Assembly (NCBI GenBank): GCA_020853095.1
Contig: JADYZN010000050.1
Coordinates: 1-64,000 of the forward strand
Direction of reading: 5' to 3'
Length of the DNA: 64,000 bases
DNA from: Phycisphaerales bacterium
GTDB taxonomy: Bacteria; Planctomycetota; Phycisphaerae; Tepidisphaerales; Tepidisphaeraceae
Shown one piece after another: positions 54,301-63,550 of the stretch. The translations under genes and the position numbers were made by a program. Under the pieces are notes generated by a model. It had not been told where the DNA came from and made no database searches. It saw nothing but the letters and a program-made list of their open reading frames with translations. Numbering within the stretch: the first letter of the stretch is position 1; the number at the start of each line of letters is the position of its first letter.

Positions 54301-55090
54301 CGAGGAATACAAAAGCGCTGAACTGCTGAAATTTGAGAAGGAAGTCCTGGGGTTTTACATCACCAGCCATCCGCTGACCGAGCATCAGTCGGCGCTGGAG
54401 CATTTCAGCACCGATTCGACCCGCCATGCGGCCAATCGCTCCGAAGGCTCTGAAATCACCATCGGCGGCATGATCTCCCGCGTCAAAAAAAGCGTCACCA
54501 AAAATGGCCGGTCGGCCGGCATGAACATGGCGATGATCACGCTGGAAGACCTCGAAGGTCAAATCGACGGCGTGGTGTTCGCCGAAAATTACGCCGAAAT
54601 CCAGAAACGCGGCTCGATCATCGAGCCGGAGCGGATCGTCTTCATGCGCGGAAAGGTGGACAAACGTCGCGAAACCCCCTCCATCATCGTCAGCGACATG
54701 ATCCCCATCGAGGAGGCGGCCGGCAAACTGACCACCGCGCTGCTGTTGAAACTCGATCCGCCAAACCAGGCGAATACGTTTCTGGACGAACTGAAAACAG
54801 TTCTGGAATCTTCCCGCGGCTCAACGCCCGTTTTCGTGCAGGTTCCGGTCAATGGATCGCAACTGGCCACCGTCCGGCTCGACAATTCACTGTTTATCCG
54901 CCCCACCGCCGAATTATCCGATCAACTGAAACGATTGCACGGCATGGACGAGGTTCAATACTGCGGCGCCGGCACGCGCCGACGCCAGCAAATCGAACAA
55001 CGCCCGCTGTTCAAAGAACCCCAGGATGATCCCCAAACGCCGATCATGATGGATCCGGCCGACATGGATGATTCCATCATGGCATCGTAG
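51353..55090 (+). CDS. dnaE: DNA polymerase III alpha subunit
   Basis: The 1245-residue replicative polymerase. The N-terminal PHP domain has HLHVHTHYSLLDGA, SDHGCLFG, GMETYM, SACLGGEI and TNDVHF, so its metal ligands look intact, which could allow PHP proofreading. Catalytic aspartates are in MPDIDIDI (about residue 411) and KMDFLGLRTL. Then come the beta-clamp and OB-fold region (GGMISRVKKSV..) and a C-terminal domain. It lacks a DnaQ-type insertion, so it is DnaE rather than PolC. AAGGAG precedes the ATG at 51353. Confidence 0.97.
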   Translation: MSALAFTHLHVHTHYSLLDGACKVPDLVKRCKSLGMNSLAISDHGCLFGVIEFYNECVKQGVKPILGMETYMAPGDRREKSTPSGTGSDASYHLLLLAENLEGYQNLLKLSSLAYKEGFYYKPRIDKEILREYSKGLIATSACLGGEIPSAFLKRDAKTARRIAETYLEILGRDRFFIEIQKQGIKEQDLVNPELVEIAAKLGCGTVATNDVHFLNQEDHDAHDVLCCISMGRLVSDENRLKYPTELYLKSPAEMHQALGAYPEALENTGRIAQMCNVELDFSKRHAPVYRVPADKLTEPIKPSAEMRDDERYLRQLCEEGLTWRYGTREVQQEVRERLDKELKVIASKNFCSYFLIVWDFCNYARDHGIPVGARGSGVGTMVGYLLGLCNVDPLRYGLLFERFMDPSRNEMPDIDIDICQEGRQKVIEYVRNKYGHVAQIITFGTLAARAACKDVGRVLGVPLAEIDKLTKLIPGTPGMTLDKALGASPELKELYQNNPQIQNVINIAKRLEGMCRNAGCHAAGVVIADQPLENFVPLYKSGEDILTQFEGPIVEKVGLLKMDFLGLRTLTTLERSLDLESQTRATRGGTLPPDVPLDARGRIDIERIDFADRKVLDLFARGETRGIFQFESGGMQDLLMKMRPDRIEDLIAANALYRPGPMELIPLYCNRKNGREHVPQVHPIMDQILAETYGIMVYQEQVMQIFNQLGGIELSAAYKLIKAISKKQTEVIAKYKPDFIKGTMEKGVGREKAEEIFELILKFGGYGFNKSHSSRYAIIAFQTAFMKTYFPVEYMAALLTFEMGSTDKVVEYIEECRRINLPDGERGIGVLPPDVNVSNVDFTPIYDVVEPKKKGKRQAKNDKKTGVIRFGLGAVKGVGTKAVEGIINARAERGAFRGLYDFCERVDSRQVNRATIEALIKCGSFADTGANRAQLLNVLDRAIEIGQQTQQDRKSGQMSMFGSPAGPAADSTRVGGDALPMVEEYKSAELLKFEKEVLGFYITSHPLTEHQSALEHFSTDSTRHAANRSEGSEITIGGMISRVKKSVTKNGRSAGMNMAMITLEDLEGQIDGVVFAENYAEIQKRGSIIEPERIVFMRGKVDKRRETPSIIVSDMIPIEEAAGKLTTALLLKLDPPNQANTFLDELKTVLESSRGSTPVFVQVPVNGSQLATVRLDNSLFIRPTAELSDQLKRLHGMDEVQYCGAGTRRRQQIEQRPLFKEPQDDPQTPIMMDPADMDDSIMAS

Positions 55091-55097
55091 CTGCGAA

Positions 55098-56150
55098 TCA
55101 CGACGTACAATCCAGCCGCTGTTTGACCGCCGCCAGCACGCGCTCCACGGGTAAATTGATCAGGCAGGTATGCCCCGGAACGCGCCATCGCGGCCGGCGG
55201 CAGACGTCACAATTTGAGTTGTCCCGCACCACCTGGTCCGGATGGCCATACGGGCCGGTCCGCACGGGGTCGGTTGGGCCGTAAATCCCCACCACCGGCC
55301 GGCCCAACGCCACCGCCAGGTGCAATGGCCCCGAATCGTTGGCGACCATGAGCCGCGATCCGGCGATGATGGCCATGGAGATGGACAAGGATGTGCCGGT
55401 CAAGACGAAAACGCCCCGCCCCGCCTGATCGGCGATTTGCCGGGCCAGTGGTTCATCCGCCCGCGTCCCCATCAGCACCACCGGAAGATGCAGCGTTTTC
55501 CATATCTCCCGCGCCAATTCCGCGAACCGACCGGCCGGCCATTCCTTGATCGGATTGGCGCTGCGCGGACAGAACACCAGATAAGGCGAACCCGGAACGA
55601 TGCCCTGTTGTTTCAGCAATTGGCCCGCCTGTTCGCAAGCGGCGGGCGTGGGCGACAAGTCGTACCGGACCGGCCCGGCCGCGCCCAGGCTTTCCACCAG
55701 TTTCAGGCATCGATCCACGGCATGAAGATCGCGGGAAATCCAATGTCGCCGGGTATAAAAGATCGCCGCCCCTTCGCGCGCGTTGGCAAACCCGATGCGC
55801 TGTCGCGCCCCGGTGGCGGCCGTCAAAACGCCGGTGCGGAACAACCCCTGCAGATCGATCACCCGATCAAAGTTTTCGCGCCGCAACCGTGGAGCCAGTG
55901 AATATTGCACCGTCGCCCGTAGCAGGTCCGATCGCGGCCAGCGCGCGATCAACGGCGTCGAGGGGGCGACAATCACCCGGTCGATGGCCGGGTGGCCATT
56001 CACAATCGCCGCAAAACGCGGGTCCACCAGCCACGACAGTTGCGCTGATGGGAACCGTTGGCGCAACGCGCACACGGCAGGCAGGGCGTGCACCACGTCG
56101 CCCATGCTGCTCATTTTAATCAGGAGTATCTTCGATGCCGTTCCCGCCAC
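55098..56150 (-). CDS. Glycosyltransferase family 9 (ADP-heptose:LPS heptosyltransferase-like)
   Basis: 350 residues resembling WaaC/WaaF: ILLIKMSSMGDVVHALPAV at the N-terminus, VIDLQGLFRTGVLT, then VANDSGPLHLAVALGRPVVGIYGPTDP with the donor-binding Asp and GPLH. Such enzymes add heptose to lipopolysaccharide core on the cytoplasmic membrane face, supporting a diderm envelope. It converges with dnaE at 7 bp. No other LPS genes are adjacent. Confidence 0.88.
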   Translation of the reverse strand: MAGTASKILLIKMSSMGDVVHALPAVCALRQRFPSAQLSWLVDPRFAAIVNGHPAIDRVIVAPSTPLIARWPRSDLLRATVQYSLAPRLRRENFDRVIDLQGLFRTGVLTAATGARQRIGFANAREGAAIFYTRRHWISRDLHAVDRCLKLVESLGAAGPVRYDLSPTPAACEQAGQLLKQQGIVPGSPYLVFCPRSANPIKEWPAGRFAELAREIWKTLHLPVVLMGTRADEPLARQIADQAGRGVFVLTGTSLSISMAIIAGSRLMVANDSGPLHLAVALGRPVVGIYGPTDPVRTGPYGHPDQVVRDNSNCDVCRRPRWRVPGHTCLINLPVERVLAAVKQRLDCTS

Positions 56151-56230
56151 GCGGGGCCTATCTTATGCCTCACCGGCTGTCGCGACAACAAATCGACCTT
56201 GGCCGCCGGGCCGTCGCGGTTCACGATCGC

Positions 56231-57271
56231 TCATCGGGCCTTGCCCGACTGGTCGAGCTGCATCAGGGCGTCCACATCCTCTTTGATCTGTTCCGGGCCG
56301 CCGCCGGGACAATTGAAGATTTCGTTGCCGTAATAATCGACGATTCGCAACTGCGGTTCGGTCATCATCATGGACCGGATCACCCCCACCTTGATCGCAT
56401 CGGCCTTGGGCAAGGCCGGCCAGGGCATGTCCGATTCGGTCATGTATTTGAACATCTCCGATGGCTGGTCATCGTCGTTGATCATGACAAACGTCAATCC
56501 CGGATTGCGCGGGCCGATCTCCTTCATGACTTTGATCAGATGGGGAGAGAGCTTGTGGCACCACGGGCACCAGTTCGCCCCGTAATAAATCGCGAAAATT
56601 TTCGTCTTTGACAAATCAACGTCCGACGGCGAACCATCGGCGTTCACCAGTTTCCCCCGCAATTCCTCGACGATGCGCGATGGGCGCTTGTCCGGTTCGA
56701 CGTTCGCCAGTTCCCGGGCGCGGGCCAGCAGGTCGGTGTCGCTGAGTTCAACGCCGGTCAGGCCCCCCTCGTTGGGTGGATAATAAACGTGCGCTCCATC
56801 CTTGGTGAATTGCGCGAGCGTGATTTCCGTGCCGGCCCCCAGCCGCGCCCCCTTGATCGTCACCGGCACCAGCAGCTTGATCCGCGCCGGCCACAACGAG
56901 GCATCCGTAATCAGCGCCTTGGCATCCACGGCCCGTTGCGCGGGGGTCAGTTTGCTCCACTGCTCGTTGGCGGCCTCCAGCAAATTGCATTCATCGGGAT
57001 CGATCGGAAAATTGGTGCGGTTGTGCGTGACGCGCAACGTCTGGCCATCGAAATCCAGCGTATGCACCTTCTGCCCTTTTCGCAGAGACAGGCCGCCGCC
57101 AAACCGGATCGTCTTTTTCATCACGACGTAATCGGGCAAACGTTCGGGATGATTGACCAGGTCCTTCAGCGTCAATCTCTCCGGCGGCGACCCGGCCATC
57201 GCCACCGGCGAATACGCCAACATCCCCATTAAAACCAACGCCATCACGACAAAAACAGGTTTGACTTTCAT
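56231..57271 (-). CDS. Exported thioredoxin-like protein
   Basis: A 346-residue protein with a signal peptide (MKVKPVFVVMALVLMGMLAYSPVAMA), a middle region of about 190 residues that I cannot assign, and a C-terminal thioredoxin domain with active site YYGANWCPWCHK (Cys235, Cys238). It resembles nucleoredoxin/TlpA-like periplasmic oxidoreductases. The middle part includes repeated VRVTHNRTNF- and KGARLGAGTEITL-like beta segments, possibly an SH3-like domain. It is monocistronic and divergent from argG. Confidence 0.82.
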   Translation of the reverse strand: MKVKPVFVVMALVLMGMLAYSPVAMAGSPPERLTLKDLVNHPERLPDYVVMKKTIRFGGGLSLRKGQKVHTLDFDGQTLRVTHNRTNFPIDPDECNLLEAANEQWSKLTPAQRAVDAKALITDASLWPARIKLLVPVTIKGARLGAGTEITLAQFTKDGAHVYYPPNEGGLTGVELSDTDLLARARELANVEPDKRPSRIVEELRGKLVNADGSPSDVDLSKTKIFAIYYGANWCPWCHKLSPHLIKVMKEIGPRNPGLTFVMINDDDQPSEMFKYMTESDMPWPALPKADAIKVGVIRSMMMTEPQLRIVDYYGNEIFNCPGGGPEQIKEDVDALMQLDQSGKAR

Positions 57272-57457
57272 TTCGATCCTTTCATTCGATCAATGCGAAA
57301 CGCCAAATGTGTAATACCAACGACACATTTATCACCAACAAGTTAGATCACACAACCCCCATTGAATACATTTCCCGTGTTGTACCTGATGACGCAACCC
57401 CTCGCCGACGTTGGTTCCGGTCGATATACTGCCCCCCTTTAACCGGAGCAACGTCAA

Positions 57458-58675
<1,218 letters not shown>

Positions 58676-58726
58676 GCGGATTCCCGCTCTGTCACAACGG
58701 GTGATACGATGGGTACACTGAATCCC

Positions 58727-59260
58727 ATGCGAACCTTCGTCAGCATGATCGCCCTGCTGTTCTGGTGCGGCGGATGCGCAACCTATGAATACGACCTGGT
58801 CCGGCCGCAGGAACTGGCCCGCCACGTCGGTGGCCAACCACAGGCTTTGCAGGTTGAGCCGTTGATTTATCACCTGCAAAGCTATGACAACCGGCTGGTG
58901 ATGCAGATTCAGAACCCAACCGCCGATCCGGTCATGTTGCGGGGCGACCAAAGCACCATCGTCGATCCGGCCGGCCAGTCGCACCCGTTGCGCAGCCAGA
59001 CCATCGCGCCGGGGTCGTTTATCAAGCTGATCTTTCCGCCGATCATCCCCCGCATCGAGCGGAGCGGCCCAAGCATCGGCATTGGCATTGGTTATGGCCG
59101 TCATGTCGCCTGCCCGGAACCGCAATATCTCGCGGTTTACGAAGATTCAGCCCTGTATTGGGACTGGGATGGCCAGACCGACGCCAAAATCAATCTGGTT
59201 TATGAACGGGCCGGACAGCCGTTTGCGCATTCGTTCATTTTTCATCGCAAGAAAATGTAA
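58727..59260 (+). CDS. Lipoprotein of unknown function
   Basis: A 177-residue protein with a lipoprotein signal MRTFVSMIALLFWCGGC (cysteine 17). The mature part looks like a small beta-sandwich: YHLQSYDNRLVMQIQNPTADPVML, then STIVDPAGQSHPLRSQTI and FIKLIFPP with a Gly-rich loop SIGIGIGYGR. This resembles the envelope beta-domain of many predicted planctomycete lipoproteins but has no named family I can cite. A start six codons upstream is possible. It is followed 11 bp later by ybaB. Confidence 0.65.
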   Translation: MRTFVSMIALLFWCGGCATYEYDLVRPQELARHVGGQPQALQVEPLIYHLQSYDNRLVMQIQNPTADPVMLRGDQSTIVDPAGQSHPLRSQTIAPGSFIKLIFPPIIPRIERSGPSIGIGIGYGRHVACPEPQYLAVYEDSALYWDWDGQTDAKINLVYERAGQPFAHSFIFHRKKM

Positions 59261-59271
59261 AGGAGATTTCA

Positions 59272-59598
59272 ATGTCCGGATTCAATCTTGGCGAACTGAT
59301 GAACGCGGCCCGGCAGATGCAGGACAAGATGAAGCAGATGCAGGAAGACCTGGCCCGCCAGCAGGTGACGGCCGACGCCGGTGGTGGAATGGTTCAGGCA
59401 ACGGTCAATGGCAAGCTGGAGCTGGTGAAACTCCGGATCGACAAGACCAAAATCGACATTTCGGACACCGAAATGCTGGAAGATGTGATCGTGGCGGCCG
59501 TGACCGGGGCACAGGCCCGTGCCAGCGAGATGATGAAACAGCAGGTGCAAAAAGCGGCCGGTGACATGGGATTGCCGCCTGGAATGCTCGGGCAATAG
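59272..59598 (+). CDS. YbaB/EbfC nucleoid-associated protein
   Basis: A 108-residue protein with the tweezer-like dimer fold: N-terminal helix NAARQMQDKMKQMQEDLARQQVTAD, then strands GMVQATVNGKLELVKLRID and helix LEDVIVAAVTGAQARASEMM, ending in Gly/Met-rich GLPPGMLGQ. It binds DNA without strong sequence preference. In most bacteria it lies between dnaX and recR; neither is here. AAGGAG precedes the ATG. Confidence 0.92.
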   Translation: MSGFNLGELMNAARQMQDKMKQMQEDLARQQVTADAGGGMVQATVNGKLELVKLRIDKTKIDISDTEMLEDVIVAAVTGAQARASEMMKQQVQKAAGDMGLPPGMLGQ

Positions 59599-59879
59599 CA
59601 AATTATCTGGATTAGCAATATTTCGATATTTTTCTCCTCAAATACACCTATGTATTTGGGGCACTTCACTTTATAGCAATAAATCATAATCAAACTGGGG
59701 TATTGGGGAGTTTTGGTCGATGGATTTGCAGTTGCTTTATTTTGCACGTTGAAACTATAGTTTTGGGTGCATGACAGTGGGTGTGAGCCGGAGATGTGGC
59801 CGGTGCCGCGAAAGAGTTGTTACCCGCCAGTGTTGTTCAATGAATCGGTAGTGTCCGCCGTGACGATAAGAGGCAAGGG
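59599..59879 (+). promoter_or_regulatory. AT-rich region upstream of the exopolysaccharide operon, with hairpin and palindrome
   Basis: This 281-bp gap contains the hairpin CAAATACA-CCTA-TGTATTTG (59639-59658), which may end the ybaB message or bind a regulator, and the exact 12-bp palindrome AAACTATAGTTT (59752-59763), an operator candidate overlapping a TATAGT-like -10. No gene is seen. The composition is much more AT-rich than its surroundings. Confidence 0.5.
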
Positions 59880-61868
59880 ATGTTTCTCCAGTCGGGAGAG
59901 CTTGCATTGGATACCGTTGACGTTGCCGCAGGCCCGCCGCAGGTTGCGATGCGCGGTTCATCCATCATGATGAAGCGCCCCGCGCCGTGGGGTCCGCATC
60001 GTCAGCATTTGCCCATTGTCGAGCTTCGCGGGGTGCAATTTCACGCGATCACCGAGCCGCAGTGCATCGAATACATTCTGAATGAATTGAGAGGCGGCCG
60101 GGGCGGGGTGGTGATGACGCCGAATCTGGATCATCTGCGTCGATGCGGCGTGGACATGAGTTATCGGGCGTTGGTGGCGGAGGCGGACCTGGTGGTGGCC
60201 GATGGGATGCCGCTGGTCTGGGCCAGCCGATTGCAGGGGACGCCTTTGCCGCAACGGGTGGCGGGATCGGATTTAATCTCCAGCCTGAGCAAGGCGGCGG
60301 CCACCGAGGGGCGATCGCTGTTTTTGCTGGGTGGCGCGCCCGGATCGGCCGAGGGGGCCGCCAAAGTGTTGCGCGAGCGATTTCCAGGCGTGAAAATCGC
60401 GGGAATTCATTGTCCGCCGATGGGGTTCGAGGATGATGAACGGCAGATGGCGGCGGTGGTCGAGGCGTTGGAACAAGCCCGGCCGGACATCGTATACCTG
60501 GGGCTGGGGTCGCCCAAGCAGGAAAAGCTCATCCAACGGGTGCGGCGATACGTTCCCGGCGCGTGGTGGCTGGGGTTGGGGATCAGCTTCAGTTTTCTGT
60601 GTGGCGAAGTGCAACGCGCGCCCCGGTGGATTCAAAGGCTGGGGCTGGAATGGGTGCATCGGCTGGTGCAGGAACCCAAGCGGCTGTTCAAGCGGTACAT
60701 CGTGCATGGGATTCCGTTTGCGGGTCGATTGCTGGGGCGCAGCGCGTTATCGGGCCTGGCGGTGAAGCTGCATCTTCGGCGCGTCTCGGCGCAGGGGTCG
60801 AGCCTGTTGGAGACTTTTAGTGATCAGGATTTGGATTTATTGATTGCATCGGAACGGATGAAGAGTACAACCGGCGTTGCGTCGTCGCGGGTTGAACCTG
60901 TAATTGAGCGGCCAAAGCCTGCGGGAGAAGTTCGGAACCGGGTAATGACAGCTTCGGCGGATATCAAAACAGGACGGCTGGGGCGGTTGCGGGCGCTGGT
61001 GCTGCTGGGCGGGTCGGTTCGGCCGACGCCGCTGACCACGAACAGCGGGCGGTCGATTCTGGACCTTCCGGTGGATGATACCGGTTCGATCCTGAACCAT
61101 TGGGCACGTCACGCGGCCGAGTTATCGGCCGGTGCGGGGGTTGCGGATTTGCCGGTGCGGGTGCTGGTGAACCAGGGTTCATCGGACCTGGTGTCGATGG
61201 CGGGCGGGAATTTGCCCAATTTGCGAATTGAGCGGGATTTTGCGGAATACCGTGGAACCGGGGGCGTATTGGGCGATCTCGCCAAGGATTATGAAGATCA
61301 GGATTTGATCCTGGTGGCCAATGCCGCGCAATTGCTGATGGATGGATTGTATCCGTTGGCGCAGGCGCTGGATGAATCGGGCGGGCAGGTGAGCCTGATG
61401 GCACATCAGGATGGAACGCCCAGCGGGATGATGCTGATAACGTGTGGAGCTTTGCGGCTTATTCCGAGGTCCGGTTTCGTCGATATGAAAGAGCAGGCGC
61501 TGCCGGGGATCGCGGGAGAATACGAAGTGACGGTGGTGAACCGCAAGCGGCCGACGGGCCTGCCGATCCGATCGCTGACGGAATACATCGCGGCGTTGCG
61601 GCAGTATCACCGCAGGCGACTGGGCAAGCCGGCGATCAGCGATCCGCTGGCCGAGGAGTGGCGGCCGACGTTTTCGATCGTGGAGGAAGGGGCGCAGGTG
61701 GATGGGATGGCACGGGTTCATGATGCGGTGGTGCTGAAAGGCGCCCGCGTCGAGGCGGGAGCGGTGTTGGTGAGGTCGGTGGTGTGCGGGGATGCGGTGG
61801 TTCGGCGGGACCGGACGGCGGTGGACCGGATCGTGGCGGCGAACGATGGGATAAGACGGCGCGGATGA
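59880..61868 (+). CDS. WecG/TagA/CpsF glycosyltransferase fused to a degenerate nucleotidyltransferase-like domain
   Basis: A 662-residue two-domain protein. Residues 45-280 are GT26: VVMTPNLDHLRR, then VVADGMPLVWASRLQG, then RVAGSDLI, FLLGGAPGSAEGA and YLGLGSPKQEKLI, which in TagA/WecG transfer ManNAc-type sugars to undecaprenyl-linked acceptors. From 370, RALVLLGGSVRPTPLT and SILDLPVDD recall sugar-1-phosphate nucleotidyltransferases, ending with a left-handed-helix-like GARVEAGAVLVRSVVCGDAV. The GxGTRLxP signature and its lysine are missing, so that half is probably non-catalytic. Downstream exosortase genes follow with ATGA overlap. Confidence 0.82.
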   Translation: MFLQSGELALDTVDVAAGPPQVAMRGSSIMMKRPAPWGPHRQHLPIVELRGVQFHAITEPQCIEYILNELRGGRGGVVMTPNLDHLRRCGVDMSYRALVAEADLVVADGMPLVWASRLQGTPLPQRVAGSDLISSLSKAAATEGRSLFLLGGAPGSAEGAAKVLRERFPGVKIAGIHCPPMGFEDDERQMAAVVEALEQARPDIVYLGLGSPKQEKLIQRVRRYVPGAWWLGLGISFSFLCGEVQRAPRWIQRLGLEWVHRLVQEPKRLFKRYIVHGIPFAGRLLGRSALSGLAVKLHLRRVSAQGSSLLETFSDQDLDLLIASERMKSTTGVASSRVEPVIERPKPAGEVRNRVMTASADIKTGRLGRLRALVLLGGSVRPTPLTTNSGRSILDLPVDDTGSILNHWARHAAELSAGAGVADLPVRVLVNQGSSDLVSMAGGNLPNLRIERDFAEYRGTGGVLGDLAKDYEDQDLILVANAAQLLMDGLYPLAQALDESGGQVSLMAHQDGTPSGMMLITCGALRLIPRSGFVDMKEQALPGIAGEYEVTVVNRKRPTGLPIRSLTEYIAALRQYHRRRLGKPAISDPLAEEWRPTFSIVEEGAQVDGMARVHDAVVLKGARVEAGAVLVRSVVCGDAVVRRDRTAVDRIVAANDGIRRRG

Positions 61869-62836
61869 CGATACAGTCGATCAATGGCGAGCGATGGAAG
61901 CCGTGGCACTTTGTGGCCGCGGTCGCTTTGGCCGCGCTGGGCGTGTGGGTCACGTTTGATGCGTGGGCGGACATTTTCCGCATCGCGGCCAACGACGAGG
62001 AATACAGTCATATTTTCATCGTGCCGGTGGTGGCGGGCTGGTTGATCTGGGTTCGTCGGGCGCGGCTGAGACATTGCCGGCCGTCGTTTACGATTCTCGG
62101 TCCGATCCTGGTGGCGATCGGGTGGATGTGTTCTTATTACGGCTTTTATCGGCTGGGGCCGGCGAAAATCGCCCTGCTGGACTGGCCGGCGCGGGGGATG
62201 TTCTGGGCGATGTGGGGGGTGCTGAAGGCATTGCATCTGGACATGGCCGGGCAGGTGTTGTGGCACAGCGGCGCGGTGCTGGTGGTGCTGGGATGCGTGC
62301 TGTCGGTGTTGGGAAAGAGCGTGCTGTTCCGGTTTTTTCCGGCGATCGCGGTGCTGGTGTTTTTGATCCCGGTGCCGGGGATGCTGCGGCAGAAGATCGC
62401 GATTCCGCTCCAGTCCTATACGGCACAGATCAGCGAGTGGCTTCTGGTGTTGTTCGGGGTGGACGTGGAGCGGTCGGGCAACATGCTGTCGATCAACGGC
62501 CGGCCGGTGACGATCGCCGAGGCGTGCAACGGGATTCGGATGGTGTTCGCGCTGATCCTGGTGGTGTACGCCTTCGCGTTTGGAATGCCCTTGCGCAATT
62601 CGGTGCGGCTGCTGGTCCTGGCGATCAGCCCGATCGCGGCGATCGCGTGCAACGTGCCGAGGATCTTGGCCACGGCGATGGTGTACGGGTATTTCACGCC
62701 GCAGACGGGCCAGATGTTCCACGATTACAGCGGGTGGCTGATGCTGCCGATCGCGTTTTTGATGTTGTACGGAATCATCTGGATTTTGAAATGGGCGATG
62801 ATCCCGGTGACGAAATACACGCTGGCATCGCAATGA
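61865..62836 (+). CDS. Exosortase (EpsH/Xrt family)
   Basis: A 323-residue membrane protein with about eight helices. The transpeptidase-like triad can be seen: Cys221 in IAEACNGIRM, Arg266 in CNVPRILA, and His286 in MFHDYSGWL. Exosortases process PEP-CTERM-type proteins and often accompany exopolysaccharide genes. The start overlaps the GT26 stop by 4 bp (ATGA). EpsI follows 18 bp later, which matches the exosortase-EpsI pairing. Confidence 0.93.
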   Translation: MTIQSINGERWKPWHFVAAVALAALGVWVTFDAWADIFRIAANDEEYSHIFIVPVVAGWLIWVRRARLRHCRPSFTILGPILVAIGWMCSYYGFYRLGPAKIALLDWPARGMFWAMWGVLKALHLDMAGQVLWHSGAVLVVLGCVLSVLGKSVLFRFFPAIAVLVFLIPVPGMLRQKIAIPLQSYTAQISEWLLVLFGVDVERSGNMLSINGRPVTIAEACNGIRMVFALILVVYAFAFGMPLRNSVRLLVLAISPIAAIACNVPRILATAMVYGYFTPQTGQMFHDYSGWLMLPIAFLMLYGIIWILKWAMIPVTKYTLASQ

Positions 62837-62854
62837 GATGAGAAACAGGACGAG

Positions 62855-63550
62855 ATGAACATCCGGATTCGCAAAGTTCTGATGGTGATGACGGCCCCGC
62901 TGGTGACGGCGGCGTTGCTGGGCGGCATGGCCATGGAGAACAGCACGCACATCAAGCCGCAAAACGTCGAGGCGTTTCACGACGAGGCGAAGGCGGCGCT
63001 GGATGAGGTTCCGTACGTCATCGGGTCGTGGGTGGGCAAGGATGAGGCGGTTCCGACCGAGGCGGTGAAGCTGCTTCGGCCCAACCGGATCATCAGCCGG
63101 ACGTACGTGGACGTGGCGGATGTGAATCGGCGGGCGAGCCTGTTGATCGTGCAGTGCCGCGATTCGCGGGACATGATGGGGCATTATCCGCCGATCTGCT
63201 ATCCGGGGCAGGGCGAGGTGTTGATCTCATCCCGAAAGCGCGACTGGAAGGCGGGGGACATGACGATTCCGGGGATGGAATACCTTTTTGAGCGTCGCGG
63301 GCACGAATTTACGACCCAGCGGTACGTTTATGACTTCATGATCGTGCCGGGCGTGCCGATTATTCGGGATATGGACGGCGTTTTTCGCGCCGCGGAAGAT
63401 TATCAGCGGCGTTATTTTGGCGCTGCGCAGTTTCAAGTGGTGATGACGGGTGATTTGAGCGAAGCCGATCGCGACGAGATTTTCAACGTGTTGATCGGCG
63501 CCAACACCAAAACAATCCGTTTACTGATGAACGGAGGGATAACGAAATGA
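62855..63550 (+). CDS. epsI: Exosortase-associated protein EpsI
   Basis: 231 residues with an N-terminal signal/anchor (MNIRIRKVLMVMTAPLVTAALLGG) and the DUF3485/EpsI domain: the family's conserved histidine-cysteine segment is MMGHYPPICYPGQGE, and GSWVGKDEAVPTEAVKLL starts the domain. It is thought to work with exosortase in exopolysaccharide or protein export. The stop overlaps the next start (ATGA). Confidence 0.88.
   Translation: MNIRIRKVLMVMTAPLVTAALLGGMAMENSTHIKPQNVEAFHDEAKAALDEVPYVIGSWVGKDEAVPTEAVKLLRPNRIISRTYVDVADVNRRASLLIVQCRDSRDMMGHYPPICYPGQGEVLISSRKRDWKAGDMTIPGMEYLFERRGHEFTTQRYVYDFMIVPGVPIIRDMDGVFRAAEDYQRRYFGAAQFQVVMTGDLSEADRDEIFNVLIGANTKTIRLLMNGGITK

Noticed and set aside
61718-63184. 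A 488-codon frame on the minus strand opposite the exosortase and EpsI genes
   Set aside because: Extremely His/Arg/Gln-rich, no domain, antisense to genes with clear catalytic residues.
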